Shown one piece after another: positions 1 to 8,205 of a DNA stretch of 57,148 nt. Under the pieces are notes generated by a model, which ran no database searches, was not told the origin of the DNA, and was given only the letters and a program-made list of their open reading frames with translations. A program made the position numbers and the translations under genes. The DNA lies in the NCBI GenBank assembly GCA_035495615.1, contig DATJFP010000078.1, positions 1 to 57,148 on the forward strand, read 5' to 3'. The stretch is from Verrucomicrobiia bacterium (GTDB lineage Bacteria; Omnitrophota; Omnitrophia; Omnitrophales; Aquincolibacteriaceae). The number at the start of each line of letters is the position of its first letter. Within the stretch, counting starts at the first letter, position 1.

Positions 1-1089
1 GATGATGGACTGATACTTGGAATCGCGCGGGATTTCCGCGCCCAAACTGAGAAACACGTCGTGCGTGAAGCCCGAGCAGTCCCGGCCGTTGTACTGCCCG
101 CCCCATCCGTAGCGCGCACCCAGCAGCTTGAAAGCCTGGCGGATGATGTTAGCCTGGCTGAAAGCCGGAAACTTGGCCGACACGTCCGCCTGAGGATCAA
201 GATAAGCCTTTTCGAGGGAAACCGCGCCGTCGGATTTACGGAACGGCATCCAGACCGTGCGCGGGGTCAGCTTCGCGCGTGGAAGGACAGTGCCCATGCT
301 CGCGCGGCCGACCGAAGCCGTAAGCTCCGGGTCGGAATAAATTCTCACGCTCTCGCCCGTCACCACAAAATAGTCCGTCGACTTCACATATTCTTTCATC
401 TCGCCGCGCGAAGGAAACAGCGCGATGTCTTTGGCGTGCACCCACCCGCGCGAGTAAGGCGCCTGCAGGTAATACCACTGGCCGTCGGGAGACGTGTGCA
501 GGATGCCGACGGGCGTCCAGGTCTTGATCTGCGTGAACTGGAGCTGGTCGAATTCAATGTCGCCCAATTCCTCGAGCATTTTCACATCGGTCGGCACCGC
601 GCGGACGGACGCGGGCCTGACCGCGACGCCCCATTTCAATTTCACGCGGCTGGGCACGGTTTCCCAGGCCATGACGGGCTTCACTTTCTGTTCAAAAAAT
701 TCTTTGGGAATGCGCTGATCATCCACCCCGAACAGAAGGCGGTTGCTGACGGTATTGTAGGTGGATTCCAGGGCCTCGCTGACTTCCGCCCCCCGCCGCG
801 AAGCATCCAGCTTGAAAACGTTTTTGCGTTCCTGAATGGCGTCTTCGATTTCCTCGTTGAATTCGCTGAGTTCCGCGGGCGTCTTGATGGGCGTTTCCGC
901 ATTCGGGATGCGCTTGATCCAGTAGTCGGGATTGAGCTGTTCGGGCGTGACGCTGGTCAGCATCAGCGGGCCTTTGGGAAGCGGAGGCAGTTCTTCTTCC
1001 GCGCGGCCCAGAGGAGCCATGAGCAGGACGGCCGTCAAAAGAGACAAAGCCTTGAGCGTACGGCGGTTTTTGGTCAAAAATAATTTCAT
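1..1089 (-). CDS. NlpC/P60 family peptidase with SH3 domains, exported (3' end outside window)
   Basis: The frame is open from an ATG at 1089 to the window edge: 363 residues, with the C-terminus missing. It begins with a signal peptide (basic stretch to about residue 11, hydrophobic core LSLLTAVLLMAPL, then A/E). Residues around 200-300 look like the SH3-type domains that precede the catalytic domain in NlpC/P60 enzymes (GQWYYLQAPYSRGWVHAKDI, VVTGESVRIY). The catalytic domain opens with GARYGWGG and GRDCSGF; Cys338 would be the nucleophile, and the catalytic His lies beyond the edge. Family knowledge: these hydrolases cut peptide cross-links of peptidoglycan, usually the gamma-D-Glu-diaminopimelate bond. 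No clear Shine-Dalgarno is seen. The gene is transcribed leftward and stands apart from the operon to its right. Confidence 0.88.
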   Translation of the reverse strand, partial: MKLFLTKNRRTLKALSLLTAVLLMAPLGRAEEELPPLPKGPLMLTSVTPEQLNPDYWIKRIPNAETPIKTPAELSEFNEEIEDAIQERKNVFKLDASRRGAEVSEALESTYNTVSNRLLFGVDDQRIPKEFFEQKVKPVMAWETVPSRVKLKWGVAVRPASVRAVPTDVKMLEELGDIEFDQLQFTQIKTWTPVGILHTSPDGQWYYLQAPYSRGWVHAKDIALFPSRGEMKEYVKSTDYFVVTGESVRIYSDPELTASVGRASMGTVLPRAKLTPRTVWMPFRKSDGAVSLEKAYLDPQADVSAKFPAFSQANIIRQAFKLLGARYGWGGQYNGRDCSGFTHDVFLSLGAEIPRDSKYQSII

Positions 1090-1279
1090 GCGATTTAAGT
1101 AAACCCTTTTCCGGGGGTTATCAGAAGCGAGGGAGGCTTCTCAGCGAAAGGAACCCCATTTTACAACGGCTCGCGCGCGGCTGCAATGTCGCGCTTCGAT
1201 TTTTTTACGCGGCTTTTACTTCCCGCCCGCAGACGCGCCGCTTTCCGGGCGCATACTCGCCTCTATTGAAAGGGGCTCT

Positions 1280-1435
1280 ATGAACATAATGTATCGTTTA
1301 CTTTACCGCATTCTTGAAGTTCTCGACGGCACCTGGATGAGCTGCGTGCGTTTTTTTCCCCGCAGGCCTTCGGCCAGGATCAAACGGGAGCTTCGCAGGA
1401 AAATCATCGCGGCCTGGGAACTTGGATCGGTTTGA
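1280..1435 (+). CDS. small basic protein, 51 aa, hypothetical
   Basis: A short open frame starts at an ATG preceded by AAGGGG about 5 bases upstream and ends in TGA. The product is 51 residues, Arg-rich (FFPRRPSARIKRELRRK) with an amphipathic N-terminal segment (MYRLLYRILEVLDGTW). It lies alone on the plus strand in the gap between two leftward genes and faces the 151-residue gene. I recognise no family. The ribosome-binding site and the lack of a competing gene are the only support, so it may be a chance ORF. Confidence 0.4.
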   Translation: MNIMYRLLYRILEVLDGTWMSCVRFFPRRPSARIKRELRRKIIAAWELGSV

Positions 1436-1474
1436 CGGGCCGGCGGCGGATTTCTTCAAAACGGAAAAGGCGGA

Positions 1475-1930
1475 TTACGCGACCGCGGCGTCCGGCCCGA
1501 GCGGGATGCCCATGCTCCCTCCGAACGCAAGCGGGCGGGAAACATTACGAATGCGGAAGCGGTCCCGGGCGGGATCCATGCTTTTACGGTAGTAGACGAT
1601 TTTTTTGATGCCGGGATTTTCGCGGAGGCAGTATTTCACGAGCCGGCGCACGGCAATGGGAATCTTTCCCTCGGAAGCCACGAACGGAATATAGAGGATG
1701 TCCCCTTCCTCTTTTTCCGGCATCTTGTCTTTGCCTTTCTCGTCCCATGCCTTGATCCGGTACGCGCCGAGCACGGCGTTCAGCTGGGACCCCTTCACCG
1801 AGCAATAAAGCCAGCGGCGGCGGTGCATATAAAGAAGCGTGCTCATCCACTGGGCAGGCAAAAGATGCGGGCAGGCTTCGGAAGAAAGCACAAGCTCGTA
1901 GATTTTGGACAGAAGCTCGTTCTCGGTCAT
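1475..1930 (-). CDS. hypothetical protein, 151 aa
   Basis: The ORF has a good ribosome-binding site (AAGGAG, 6 bases before ATG 1930) and no signal peptide. The first 60 residues are Leu/Tyr-rich (LLPAQWMSTLLYMHRRR). The centre contains GDILYIPFVASEGKIP followed by an Arg/Lys-rich helix (AVRRLVKYCLRE). The tail has alternating Arg and aromatic residues. The beta-strand, Gly-Lys, helix pattern is faintly like a GNAT-type or HlyC-type acyltransferase core, but I see no diagnostic motif and make no functional call. It lies 69 bases after the ABC subunit ending at 2000, on the same strand, so it may be the last gene of that operon. Confidence 0.65.
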   Translation of the reverse strand: MTENELLSKIYELVLSSEACPHLLPAQWMSTLLYMHRRRWLYCSVKGSQLNAVLGAYRIKAWDEKGKDKMPEKEEGDILYIPFVASEGKIPIAVRRLVKYCLRENPGIKKIVYYRKSMDPARDRFRIRNVSRPLAFGGSMGIPLGPDAAVA

Positions 1931-1999
1931 ACCGCTCCTTGGGGAAGGCCCGGGTTAATGATAAGTAACGGCGAAAGTTCCCCGGGATAAAGGAAATTT

Positions 2000-3754
2000 T
2001 TACGGGACGGGCGGTCCCTGGCGGGCGGCCTGCTCTAAGTCCTTGGCCAGTTTGGCATAAAGGCCTCCGAGACGGACCAGTTCCTCGTGCGTTCCCCGCT
2101 CCACGATGCGGCCCTGGTCCAGGACGAGGATCAGGTCCGCGTTCCGGATGGTGCTGAGGCGGTGGGCAATGGCGATCACGGTCTTGTCGCGCAGCACATG
2201 TTCCACGGCTTTTTCCAGGCACTGCTCGGTCACGGAATCCACGGCGCTTGTTGCTTCGTCCAGGATCACGAATTCTCCGGCGCCGGCGACAGCCCTCGCA
2301 AAGCAAAGCAGCTGCCCCTGGCCCGAGGAAAGATTCTTTCCATTTTCCGCCACGTGAAAATCGTATTGGCCCGGCAGCCGCCCGATGAACGAGTCCGCGT
2401 AAACGTAATGCGCCGCGGACACAATATCGTCCGCACCGATGCCGTGCCGGTCCAGCCCGATGTTGAAGGCCACGGTCTCTTCGAACAGATGCGCGTCCTG
2501 CGTCATGATCGCGATTCTCCGGCGCACGCGCGGCGGCGCAACCTGGGCCAGCTCCGCGCCGTTTAGCCGGATCGAGCCTTCGTAACCTTCATACATCTTG
2601 CCCAGCAGCCGGATGATCGTGGATTTTCCGGAACCGGTCGGCCCCACGATCGCAATCCTCTGCCCTTTGCGAAGCGTGAACGAAATGCCGTCCAGGACGT
2701 CCGGCCCCTGCTTGCGGTAGCGGAAGCGCACGTTCTCGAAGCTCAGCTCGCGGAACGCATCGCCCGGATCGGCCTGGCCGTGACGCGGCTCGGACGGCAC
2801 CGCATAAGTCTGATCCATGTGCTCGAGCGCGGCGAACGACTTCTGGAGCACCGTGAGATGCCCCGCGAAATCGCGGATCGGCGCGAACGCGCGGTCGACA
2901 GAATTCATGAACGCGATCAAAACGCCTACCGTCACGCTGCCCGCGGCAATGCCTTTCGCACCCGCCCACAGGATCAGGACCAGCGCAAAATTGGTCAACC
3001 CTTCCACGCCGGAAGCCACGCTGACTTCCGCGAAATTGGCGAGCCGCTGCGCGTTGTAGTAGCGGTGGTTTTTCTGCGCGTAGCGTTCCGCGGCCCGGGC
3101 TTCGGCCGTGTAAAGCTGCAGCGTTTTCACGCCTTTCAGGCATTCCTGCAAAAAACCGGTGGATTCGGCCAGCGCCGCGCGCGCGCTGAGATAAATCGCG
3201 CGCAGTTTGATCTGCACCCAGCGGATCAGGAAAAATGACGGGACCAGGACCGCGAGCAGGACCAGCGTGAGCGATCCCGCGATGTGGAAGAGAAAAAGAA
3301 GCAGCGCCGTGATCTTCAGGACATCCGTCAGCACCCCGACCATGCCGACGCTCAGCGATTCGCCGATGGAATCCGTGTCCGTCGTGAGCCGCGTCAGGAT
3401 GGCGCCGACCGGATGATGGTCGAAAAAAACGCGCGGCAGGCGAAGCACGTGCCGGTAAAGATCGCTGCGCAGGAAATAAATGCCCGTCTGCCCCACGGCT
3501 TGATAGATATAGGCGCACGAGCCGTCCACGGCATAGCTCAAGGCCCAGACGCCCAGCATGGCCGCAACGAGCGCCGGCATTTTTTCCCAGTGCCCAGCCA
3601 TGAGGCAGGTGTCCACGAACGTCATGAGAAGCCACGGGCCGAGCACCGCGGCCGCGATCGACAGGGGCAGCAGGCCGAACGTGATTTTGACCCACAGGAG
3701 TCTCGGCCGCAGCGCGCGCAAGGCCTTCGAAAGGAGCAGGAGTTTCTTTTTCAT
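2000..3754 (-). CDS. ABC exporter half-transporter, catalytic-Walker-B subunit of a probable heterodimer
   Basis: 584 residues from ATG 3754. GGAGG lies just upstream, and the start overlaps the stop of the preceding ABC gene by 4 bases (ATGA). A longer frame to 3856 runs inside that neighbour and is less likely. The N-terminal half has about six membrane segments (for example ITFGLLPLSIAAAVLG). The ATPase domain shows Walker A GPTGSGKST, Walker B VILDEATSAVD with the catalytic Glu, and H-loop IAIAHRLSTI. The signature motif is LSSGQ instead of LSGGQ, with Ser477 at the first Gly. This is an MsbA/LmrA-type exporter fold. Its partner has a defective Walker B, so the two probably form a heterodimer with one active and one degenerate ATP site. 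The substrate (lipid, peptide or drug) cannot be read from the sequence. Confidence 0.93.
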   Translation of the reverse strand: MKKKLLLLSKALRALRPRLLWVKITFGLLPLSIAAAVLGPWLLMTFVDTCLMAGHWEKMPALVAAMLGVWALSYAVDGSCAYIYQAVGQTGIYFLRSDLYRHVLRLPRVFFDHHPVGAILTRLTTDTDSIGESLSVGMVGVLTDVLKITALLLFLFHIAGSLTLVLLAVLVPSFFLIRWVQIKLRAIYLSARAALAESTGFLQECLKGVKTLQLYTAEARAAERYAQKNHRYYNAQRLANFAEVSVASGVEGLTNFALVLILWAGAKGIAAGSVTVGVLIAFMNSVDRAFAPIRDFAGHLTVLQKSFAALEHMDQTYAVPSEPRHGQADPGDAFRELSFENVRFRYRKQGPDVLDGISFTLRKGQRIAIVGPTGSGKSTIIRLLGKMYEGYEGSIRLNGAELAQVAPPRVRRRIAIMTQDAHLFEETVAFNIGLDRHGIGADDIVSAAHYVYADSFIGRLPGQYDFHVAENGKNLSSGQGQLLCFARAVAGAGEFVILDEATSAVDSVTEQCLEKAVEHVLRDKTVIAIAHRLSTIRNADLILVLDQGRIVERGTHEELVRLGGLYAKLAKDLEQAARQGPPVP

Positions 3755-5625
3755 GTTTCCTCCGCCCCGCCGGGCACGCCCGGCTCCGCGGGTTCCGCGG
3801 TCGCTTCTTTCGGAAATTCTTCTTCCCTTTCGGGCGCCGCGTTCTGCAAAAGCCACGTGTCGCGGTAAAAGCCTCCGCGGCGCAGCAGCTCTTCATGCGT
3901 TCCCTGGTCCGCGATTTTTCCGTCTTCCAGCACGAGGATGAGGTCCGCTTTTTCGAGCGCCTTCACGCGGTGCGAGACAAGGAGAAGGCTCTGGATGTGC
4001 CGCTTTTGATAAATCGTCTCCAGAAGCCGCCGCTCGGTTTCATAATCCACAGCCGAGAGCATGTTATCCAGGATCAGCAGCGAGCACGGCGCAAGCAGCG
4101 CGCGGGCCAGGGCCATTCTCTGTTTTTGCCCGCCGGAGAGCATGATGCCTTTTTCGCCCACGAGCGTTTTCTCCTGCTGCGGAAAATGCCTGACTTCATT
4201 TTCCAGGGCGCATTCCCGAAAAATCCGCCACAGCTCGTCGTCCCCCAGATGCGCGCCGGAAAGAAATTCCACGTTGTCGCGGACGGTTTCCGAAAAAAGA
4301 AAAGGTTCCTGCGTGACGGTCCTGATCTTCGAGCGGAGTTTCGCGAGGTCCATGACCGCCGCGTCTTCCCCGTCCACGAAAATGCGGCCGGGGCCCGGAT
4401 CGAGGTACCCGTTCAGGCAATTGACGAGCGTCGTCTTTCCCGCGCCGATGCGGCCGAGAATCCCCACGACCTTGCCCGGCGGGGCCTTGAAGGAAACGCC
4501 GCGCAGGATCTCACCGTCCGCCCCCGGATACGCGTAATGAAGGTCGCGCACTTCCAGTCCGGGCTCAGGCTTTGCCGGCGCCGCAATGGCGGCCGCTCGG
4601 GCCGGAGCGCCTTCGCTCCGGCACTGAGAAGACCCTCCGCGCTCGAAGCGCGGAGCTCGGGCCGGCGGCTTTTCGCTCAGGATCGTCTCGATGCTTTCCA
4701 GGCCCAGGATGCCCTGCTGCAGCATGTTCGTCATCCAGTTGAGGCCCATGAGCGGCGCCATGATGAGCGCGATGTAGGCGAGGTAGGCCGTAAGATCGCC
4801 GACCGAAAACTCCCCGCGCAGGACCATGCGCGCGCCGAGCGCGAGCACCAGGATTTTCAGCAGGGATTCGAGGCTGCCCAGGAGAGGCCCGAGAAAGCAG
4901 TTCCACACCGACATCTTGAGGCCGGTCGTGAGCCAGCCGAGATTGTGCGTTTTAAATTTGCGGCGTGCCCACCGGGCCATGGAAAAGTTTTTGATCACTT
5001 CGACCGCGGACAACGACGACGCGCTGAAGGCCGAGAGGTCGCGCATGTGCGCCATCTGCCGGCGTGAAAGGATGCGGACATGCTCCATGCCGGTCCGGTA
5101 AACCGCGAACACGACGGCCGCAGCAAACGCGGCCCAGAGCGTGAGCCGGGGCGACAAGCGCCACATCTGGGCCGGGGCCAGGGAAAATGACGACAGGAGA
5201 TTCACGACCTGGAAAACGCCGAAGCCGCACAAGAGGCGTACGCCGGTGATATCGTTGTTGATCCGGGAGATGACCGCGCCGGAGGAATTGCGGTCGTAAT
5301 AATTTTTGTCCAGGGAGAGGAGTTTTTCGAGCAGGTCCCCTTTCATCCGGCGCTCGATTTCGCGCGCGGCATTGTAAAAAAGGAACCGGGAAAAGATGCG
5401 GGCCGCGGCCATGCCCGCGGCAAGCGCCGCCATCACGGCCAGGTAACGGCGAAGCCGCGAAAAATCCGCGCCGCCGGACGTGATCAGGTCGACACTCAGC
5501 TTGATGTAATGCGGCAGCGTCACCGCAATCCAGTTCGTGCCGAGCGTGGCCAGCGCCGCCAAAAGATACTCGGCCTTATGCTGGCCCAGATAATGAAAGA
5601 GAAGCCTCATGCGGCGGGTCGCCAT
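3751..5625 (-). CDS. ABC exporter half-transporter with degenerate Walker B
   Basis: 624 residues: six-helix transmembrane domain (about 1-310), a linker (about 315-360), then an ATPase domain. Walker A is ILGRIGAGKTT, the signature is canonical LSGGQKQRMALARAL and the H-loop is LLLVSHRVKAL. Walker B reads LLILDNMLSAVD: Asn521 replaces the catalytic Glu. Known heterodimeric exporters (LmrCD, TM287/288, BmrCD) also have one subunit lacking this Glu and a partner with an altered signature, which is what the downstream gene shows. The linker carries a 60-bp palindromic insertion between 11-bp direct repeats (4595-4665). The gene starts 6 bases after the MFS stop and is translationally coupled to the second subunit. 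Confidence 0.93.
   Translation of the reverse strand: MATRRMRLLFHYLGQHKAEYLLAALATLGTNWIAVTLPHYIKLSVDLITSGGADFSRLRRYLAVMAALAAGMAAARIFSRFLFYNAAREIERRMKGDLLEKLLSLDKNYYDRNSSGAVISRINNDITGVRLLCGFGVFQVVNLLSSFSLAPAQMWRLSPRLTLWAAFAAAVVFAVYRTGMEHVRILSRRQMAHMRDLSAFSASSLSAVEVIKNFSMARWARRKFKTHNLGWLTTGLKMSVWNCFLGPLLGSLESLLKILVLALGARMVLRGEFSVGDLTAYLAYIALIMAPLMGLNWMTNMLQQGILGLESIETILSEKPPARAPRFERGGSSQCRSEGAPARAAAIAAPAKPEPGLEVRDLHYAYPGADGEILRGVSFKAPPGKVVGILGRIGAGKTTLVNCLNGYLDPGPGRIFVDGEDAAVMDLAKLRSKIRTVTQEPFLFSETVRDNVEFLSGAHLGDDELWRIFRECALENEVRHFPQQEKTLVGEKGIMLSGGQKQRMALARALLAPCSLLILDNMLSAVDYETERRLLETIYQKRHIQSLLLVSHRVKALEKADLILVLEDGKIADQGTHEELLRRGGFYRDTWLLQNAAPEREEEFPKEATAEPAEPGVPGGAEET
4595..4665. repeat. 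palindromic element inserted in frame in ABC transporter gene (copy 1)
   Basis: Two 11-bp direct repeats, GCTCGGGCCGG (4595-4605 and 4655-4665), lie exactly 60 bases apart. Between them are hairpin A (GCCGGAGCG, loop CCTT, CGCTCCGGC; 4601-4622) and hairpin B (CTCCGCGCT, loop CGA, AGCGCGGAG; 4635-4655), both perfect 9-bp stems. The 60 bases equal 20 codons in the interdomain linker, so the gene stays in frame; residues PARA occur on both sides of the insert. Confidence 0.75.
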
Positions 5626-5631
5626 GACAGG

Positions 5632-6858
5632 TCACGCCTCTTCGGGCGGCTTGACGTGGCGGAAGGCCCGATACATGAGAACGTCGTAGACGACCTTGAT
5701 CGAGGACCCGATGTAGATGCACGCGGGCAGGCTGAGCGCCTTGATCACCGGCGCGGCCACCATGGATGAAAAAGCCCAGGCCAGGTTCCGCGCCAGCGTG
5801 GCCGATCCCGCGGCCAGCGTGCGCTCCTCTTCCTTGACGATGGCCACGATATAAGACTGGCGCGTGGGCAGGTCCATTTCTACGAGGGCCTCACGCAGCA
5901 GGAACAAGATCACGGCAATCGGAAGCGTCGGTGAAAGCGGCACGAGCATGAGAATGAGACTCGAAGGCAAATGCGTGAAGACCATGGTGTTGACGAGACC
6001 GATCCTCTTCGCGAGCCAGGCCGCGCCCAGATGCGAAATCCCGTTGGCCAGGCGCGCCGCGAGAAAGAAAGGGCCGAGGAACGCTTCCGAAACGCCGAAG
6101 CGCTGGAAAAACCAGTAACTCAGAAGCGCCGTGCTCAAAAATCCGCCGCCGAAACTGTCCAGACCCGAGATCAAGGCGAACTGGCGGATCAAAGGACGCG
6201 ACTCCGCGGAAATCTTGCCCTGAGTAATCGCCTTGGCCGCCTGCTCCGGCGCGGACTGCACATGCCCCAATTCCACCCGGCGCGGGATCAAAAGGACGAG
6301 CACGCCGGAAAGAAAAACCAGCGCGCCGTAAAAAATCCACGTGGCCTGATACGAACCCAGCAGCGAGAATCCGGCCCTTTCCCGCAGGAGCGCAGGAATG
6401 ATGCCGAGAAAAGCACCCACGGCATTGCCGGAATCCACGACCAGGCTATACCACGCAAGCGTCTGGGTCCTGTGCCGCGAGTCTGTCACCTGCGCGAGCA
6501 TGATCTGGTCGAGGGTCATGCTGGCCCCGCGGTCGCGGCCCATGCCGTTCACCATGCCGATGAAAAAGGCCGTGAAGAGGACGGCTTCCGACCTCGAAAG
6601 CGCCGCGGCAAGGCCTCCCGCGGCCATGAGCAGCCCGACAAAGGCAACCGAAATTCTTCTTCCGAAGCGGTCCCCGGCAAAAGTCACGATAAACGTGGCC
6701 GCGGCGCAGCCGCAAAGCCCGAGCGAAACCGCGAACGCGATCTGGAAAGGAGTGAACCCGGCTTGGGCGAGATAAACGGAAAGAATGACGCTGGAAAGGC
6801 TGATGGCCACCGCCCGCAGTCCCGCGGCCCCGAGAATGAGGAAACAAGCCGGGCCCAT
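5632..6858 (-). CDS. MFS transporter
   Basis: 408 residues from ATG 6858, which shares one base with the stop of the helicase gene (TGATG). An upstream in-frame start at 7014 lies wholly inside the helicase gene and codes for an Arg/Pro-rich stretch, so I reject it. The protein is hydrophobic throughout with about 12 membrane segments. It has an MFS-style loop after helix 2 (GDRFGRRISVAF) and a gap of charged residues mid-protein (PRRVELGHVQSAPEQAAKA). It ends in KPPEEA just before the first ABC subunit. Family knowledge: proton-coupled or facilitative export or uptake of small molecules. Being in one transcription unit with an ABC exporter pair suggests efflux, which is inference. Confidence 0.85.
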   Translation of the reverse strand: MGPACFLILGAAGLRAVAISLSSVILSVYLAQAGFTPFQIAFAVSLGLCGCAAATFIVTFAGDRFGRRISVAFVGLLMAAGGLAAALSRSEAVLFTAFFIGMVNGMGRDRGASMTLDQIMLAQVTDSRHRTQTLAWYSLVVDSGNAVGAFLGIIPALLRERAGFSLLGSYQATWIFYGALVFLSGVLVLLIPRRVELGHVQSAPEQAAKAITQGKISAESRPLIRQFALISGLDSFGGGFLSTALLSYWFFQRFGVSEAFLGPFFLAARLANGISHLGAAWLAKRIGLVNTMVFTHLPSSLILMLVPLSPTLPIAVILFLLREALVEMDLPTRQSYIVAIVKEEERTLAAGSATLARNLAWAFSSMVAAPVIKALSLPACIYIGSSIKVVYDVLMYRAFRHVKPPEEA

Positions 6859-8138
6859 CAGACGGGGTCCGGAAGGCGGGAAGCGTCGAGCCCTTCGTAA
6901 AATTGGCGCACGGCACTGTCGGCAATTATTGAGCGGGCTTCCCATCCGCTCAGGCTCACGCCGCTGCCGTTGCGCGCGCGGCTGAGCGCCACGTAAGCCT
7001 GTCCCGGTTCCCACAGCGATTTCAAATCCACGTGCACGCGGTCGAGCGTGGTGCCCTGGATTTTGTGGATCGTGCTGGCGTAGGCAAGGTTCACGGGGAA
7101 ATTATGCGCGAACGCGACTTCGTGGCCGTCTTCGTCCTGGATGCTGAACGTAAATTTGTTGATCTCCATGCGCCGGCCGCGCACCTGCACGCACAACGTC
7201 TCGTCGGTCATGTCCACGACATGCCCGACCGTGCCGTTGATGAAACGCTGCTTGGGATCGTTGACGCGCAGCATGACGAGCGCGCCTTCTTTCAGCTCCA
7301 AACTGGGCGGGATCGGCGCTTCTTTCATGAGCCGTTCCATGTAAGGCTGCGCTCCGCCGTATTCGGTATCGTAAAGGCGGGCCGCGAGCGGAATCTCCGC
7401 GAGCTTGGCCTTATTGAAAGCCTCGGTCTGGACGCGGCGCGGAAAAAGATGAGGCACGTCGCTTTCGAGCTCCTCTTCCATGGTGAGCCGGCCGTTCAGG
7501 AAAGCCTCGGTCTTTTCGGTCAAGGCGCCCCAGCGGATTTCTTCGAGCACTTCGAGAAATGCCGCGTCGCGCGTTCTTTTCACTTCGCGCAGCACCACGG
7601 TCTGAAACACGGACCGCTCCCAGGCCGGTCCCTGGAACCCCCACATCCGCTCGGCTCCCCGGCTGATCGGCGGAAGCTGCGCGAAATCCCCCACGGCGAT
7701 GATGCGGATGCCGCCCCAGGGCTCCTGCGACTGCCGCACGGCGCGCGCAACGGCTTCGGCCGTGTCAAGGGTCTCGGACGAGAGCATGGAAATTTCATCG
7801 ATGATCAGCGTGCGGGCGTCCCGGAGCCTTTTCTTGAGCCGGCTGTTTCGGACGGCCTTGTCGAACACGGCTTTGGGCCCGCCCTGCATGATGCCCAGGC
7901 CGAAGAAGCTGTGAAACGTGCGTCCGCCGACGAGAATGGCCGCGGCGCCGGTGCTGGCAATGACCGGAACGTCGTCCTCGGTGTGGGCCAGATATTCGCG
8001 GATCAGGAAGCTTTTGCCCGTGCCCGCGCCTCCGGTGATGAAGATATTGGCGCACGAATCCGTCAGCAGGCGCAGGCCGTGCTGCTGCGAAGGCGTCAAT
8101 TCATGAGGAGAAGGTTCGGGGGCGGCTTTATGCGTCAT
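6858..8138 (-). CDS. Pif1/RecD-like DNA helicase
   Basis: 426 residues of a superfamily 1B helicase. Walker A is ITGGAGTGKSFLIREYL (about residues 33-49), followed by the motif Ia region VIASTGAAAILVGGRTFHSF, Walker B LIIDEISMLS, motif III GDFAQLPPI, and the C-terminal motifs AYASTIHKIQGTTLDRV and AYVALSRARN. These are typical of short bacterial Pif1 homologues, 5'-3' helicases acting on DNA ends, G-quadruplexes or D-loops. It is the first gene of a packed minus-strand set (MFS, two ABC genes) and is divergent from the asparaginase gene across a 67-bp gap. Nothing in the sequence explains why a helicase leads a transporter operon; they may simply be co-transcribed. Confidence 0.92.
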   Translation of the reverse strand: MTHKAAPEPSPHELTPSQQHGLRLLTDSCANIFITGGAGTGKSFLIREYLAHTEDDVPVIASTGAAAILVGGRTFHSFFGLGIMQGGPKAVFDKAVRNSRLKKRLRDARTLIIDEISMLSSETLDTAEAVARAVRQSQEPWGGIRIIAVGDFAQLPPISRGAERMWGFQGPAWERSVFQTVVLREVKRTRDAAFLEVLEEIRWGALTEKTEAFLNGRLTMEEELESDVPHLFPRRVQTEAFNKAKLAEIPLAARLYDTEYGGAQPYMERLMKEAPIPPSLELKEGALVMLRVNDPKQRFINGTVGHVVDMTDETLCVQVRGRRMEINKFTFSIQDEDGHEVAFAHNFPVNLAYASTIHKIQGTTLDRVHVDLKSLWEPGQAYVALSRARNGSGVSLSGWEARSIIADSAVRQFYEGLDASRLPDPV

Positions 8139-8205
8139 TAACGGGAAAAGTTTTTTGTGATATGTTGGTATGGGAAATGGCCGTGACTATCTTATACGAG
8201 GCCCC

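Noticed and set aside
61-1083. A 340-codon plus-strand frame opposite the NlpC/P60 gene
   Set aside because: The minus strand has a signal peptide and the GRDCSGF motif; the plus frame is low-complexity and Arg/His-rich.
6859-7014. N-terminal extension of the MFS gene
   Set aside because: It lies inside the helicase gene, encodes Arg/Pro-rich sequence, and the ATG at 6858 directly follows the helicase stop.
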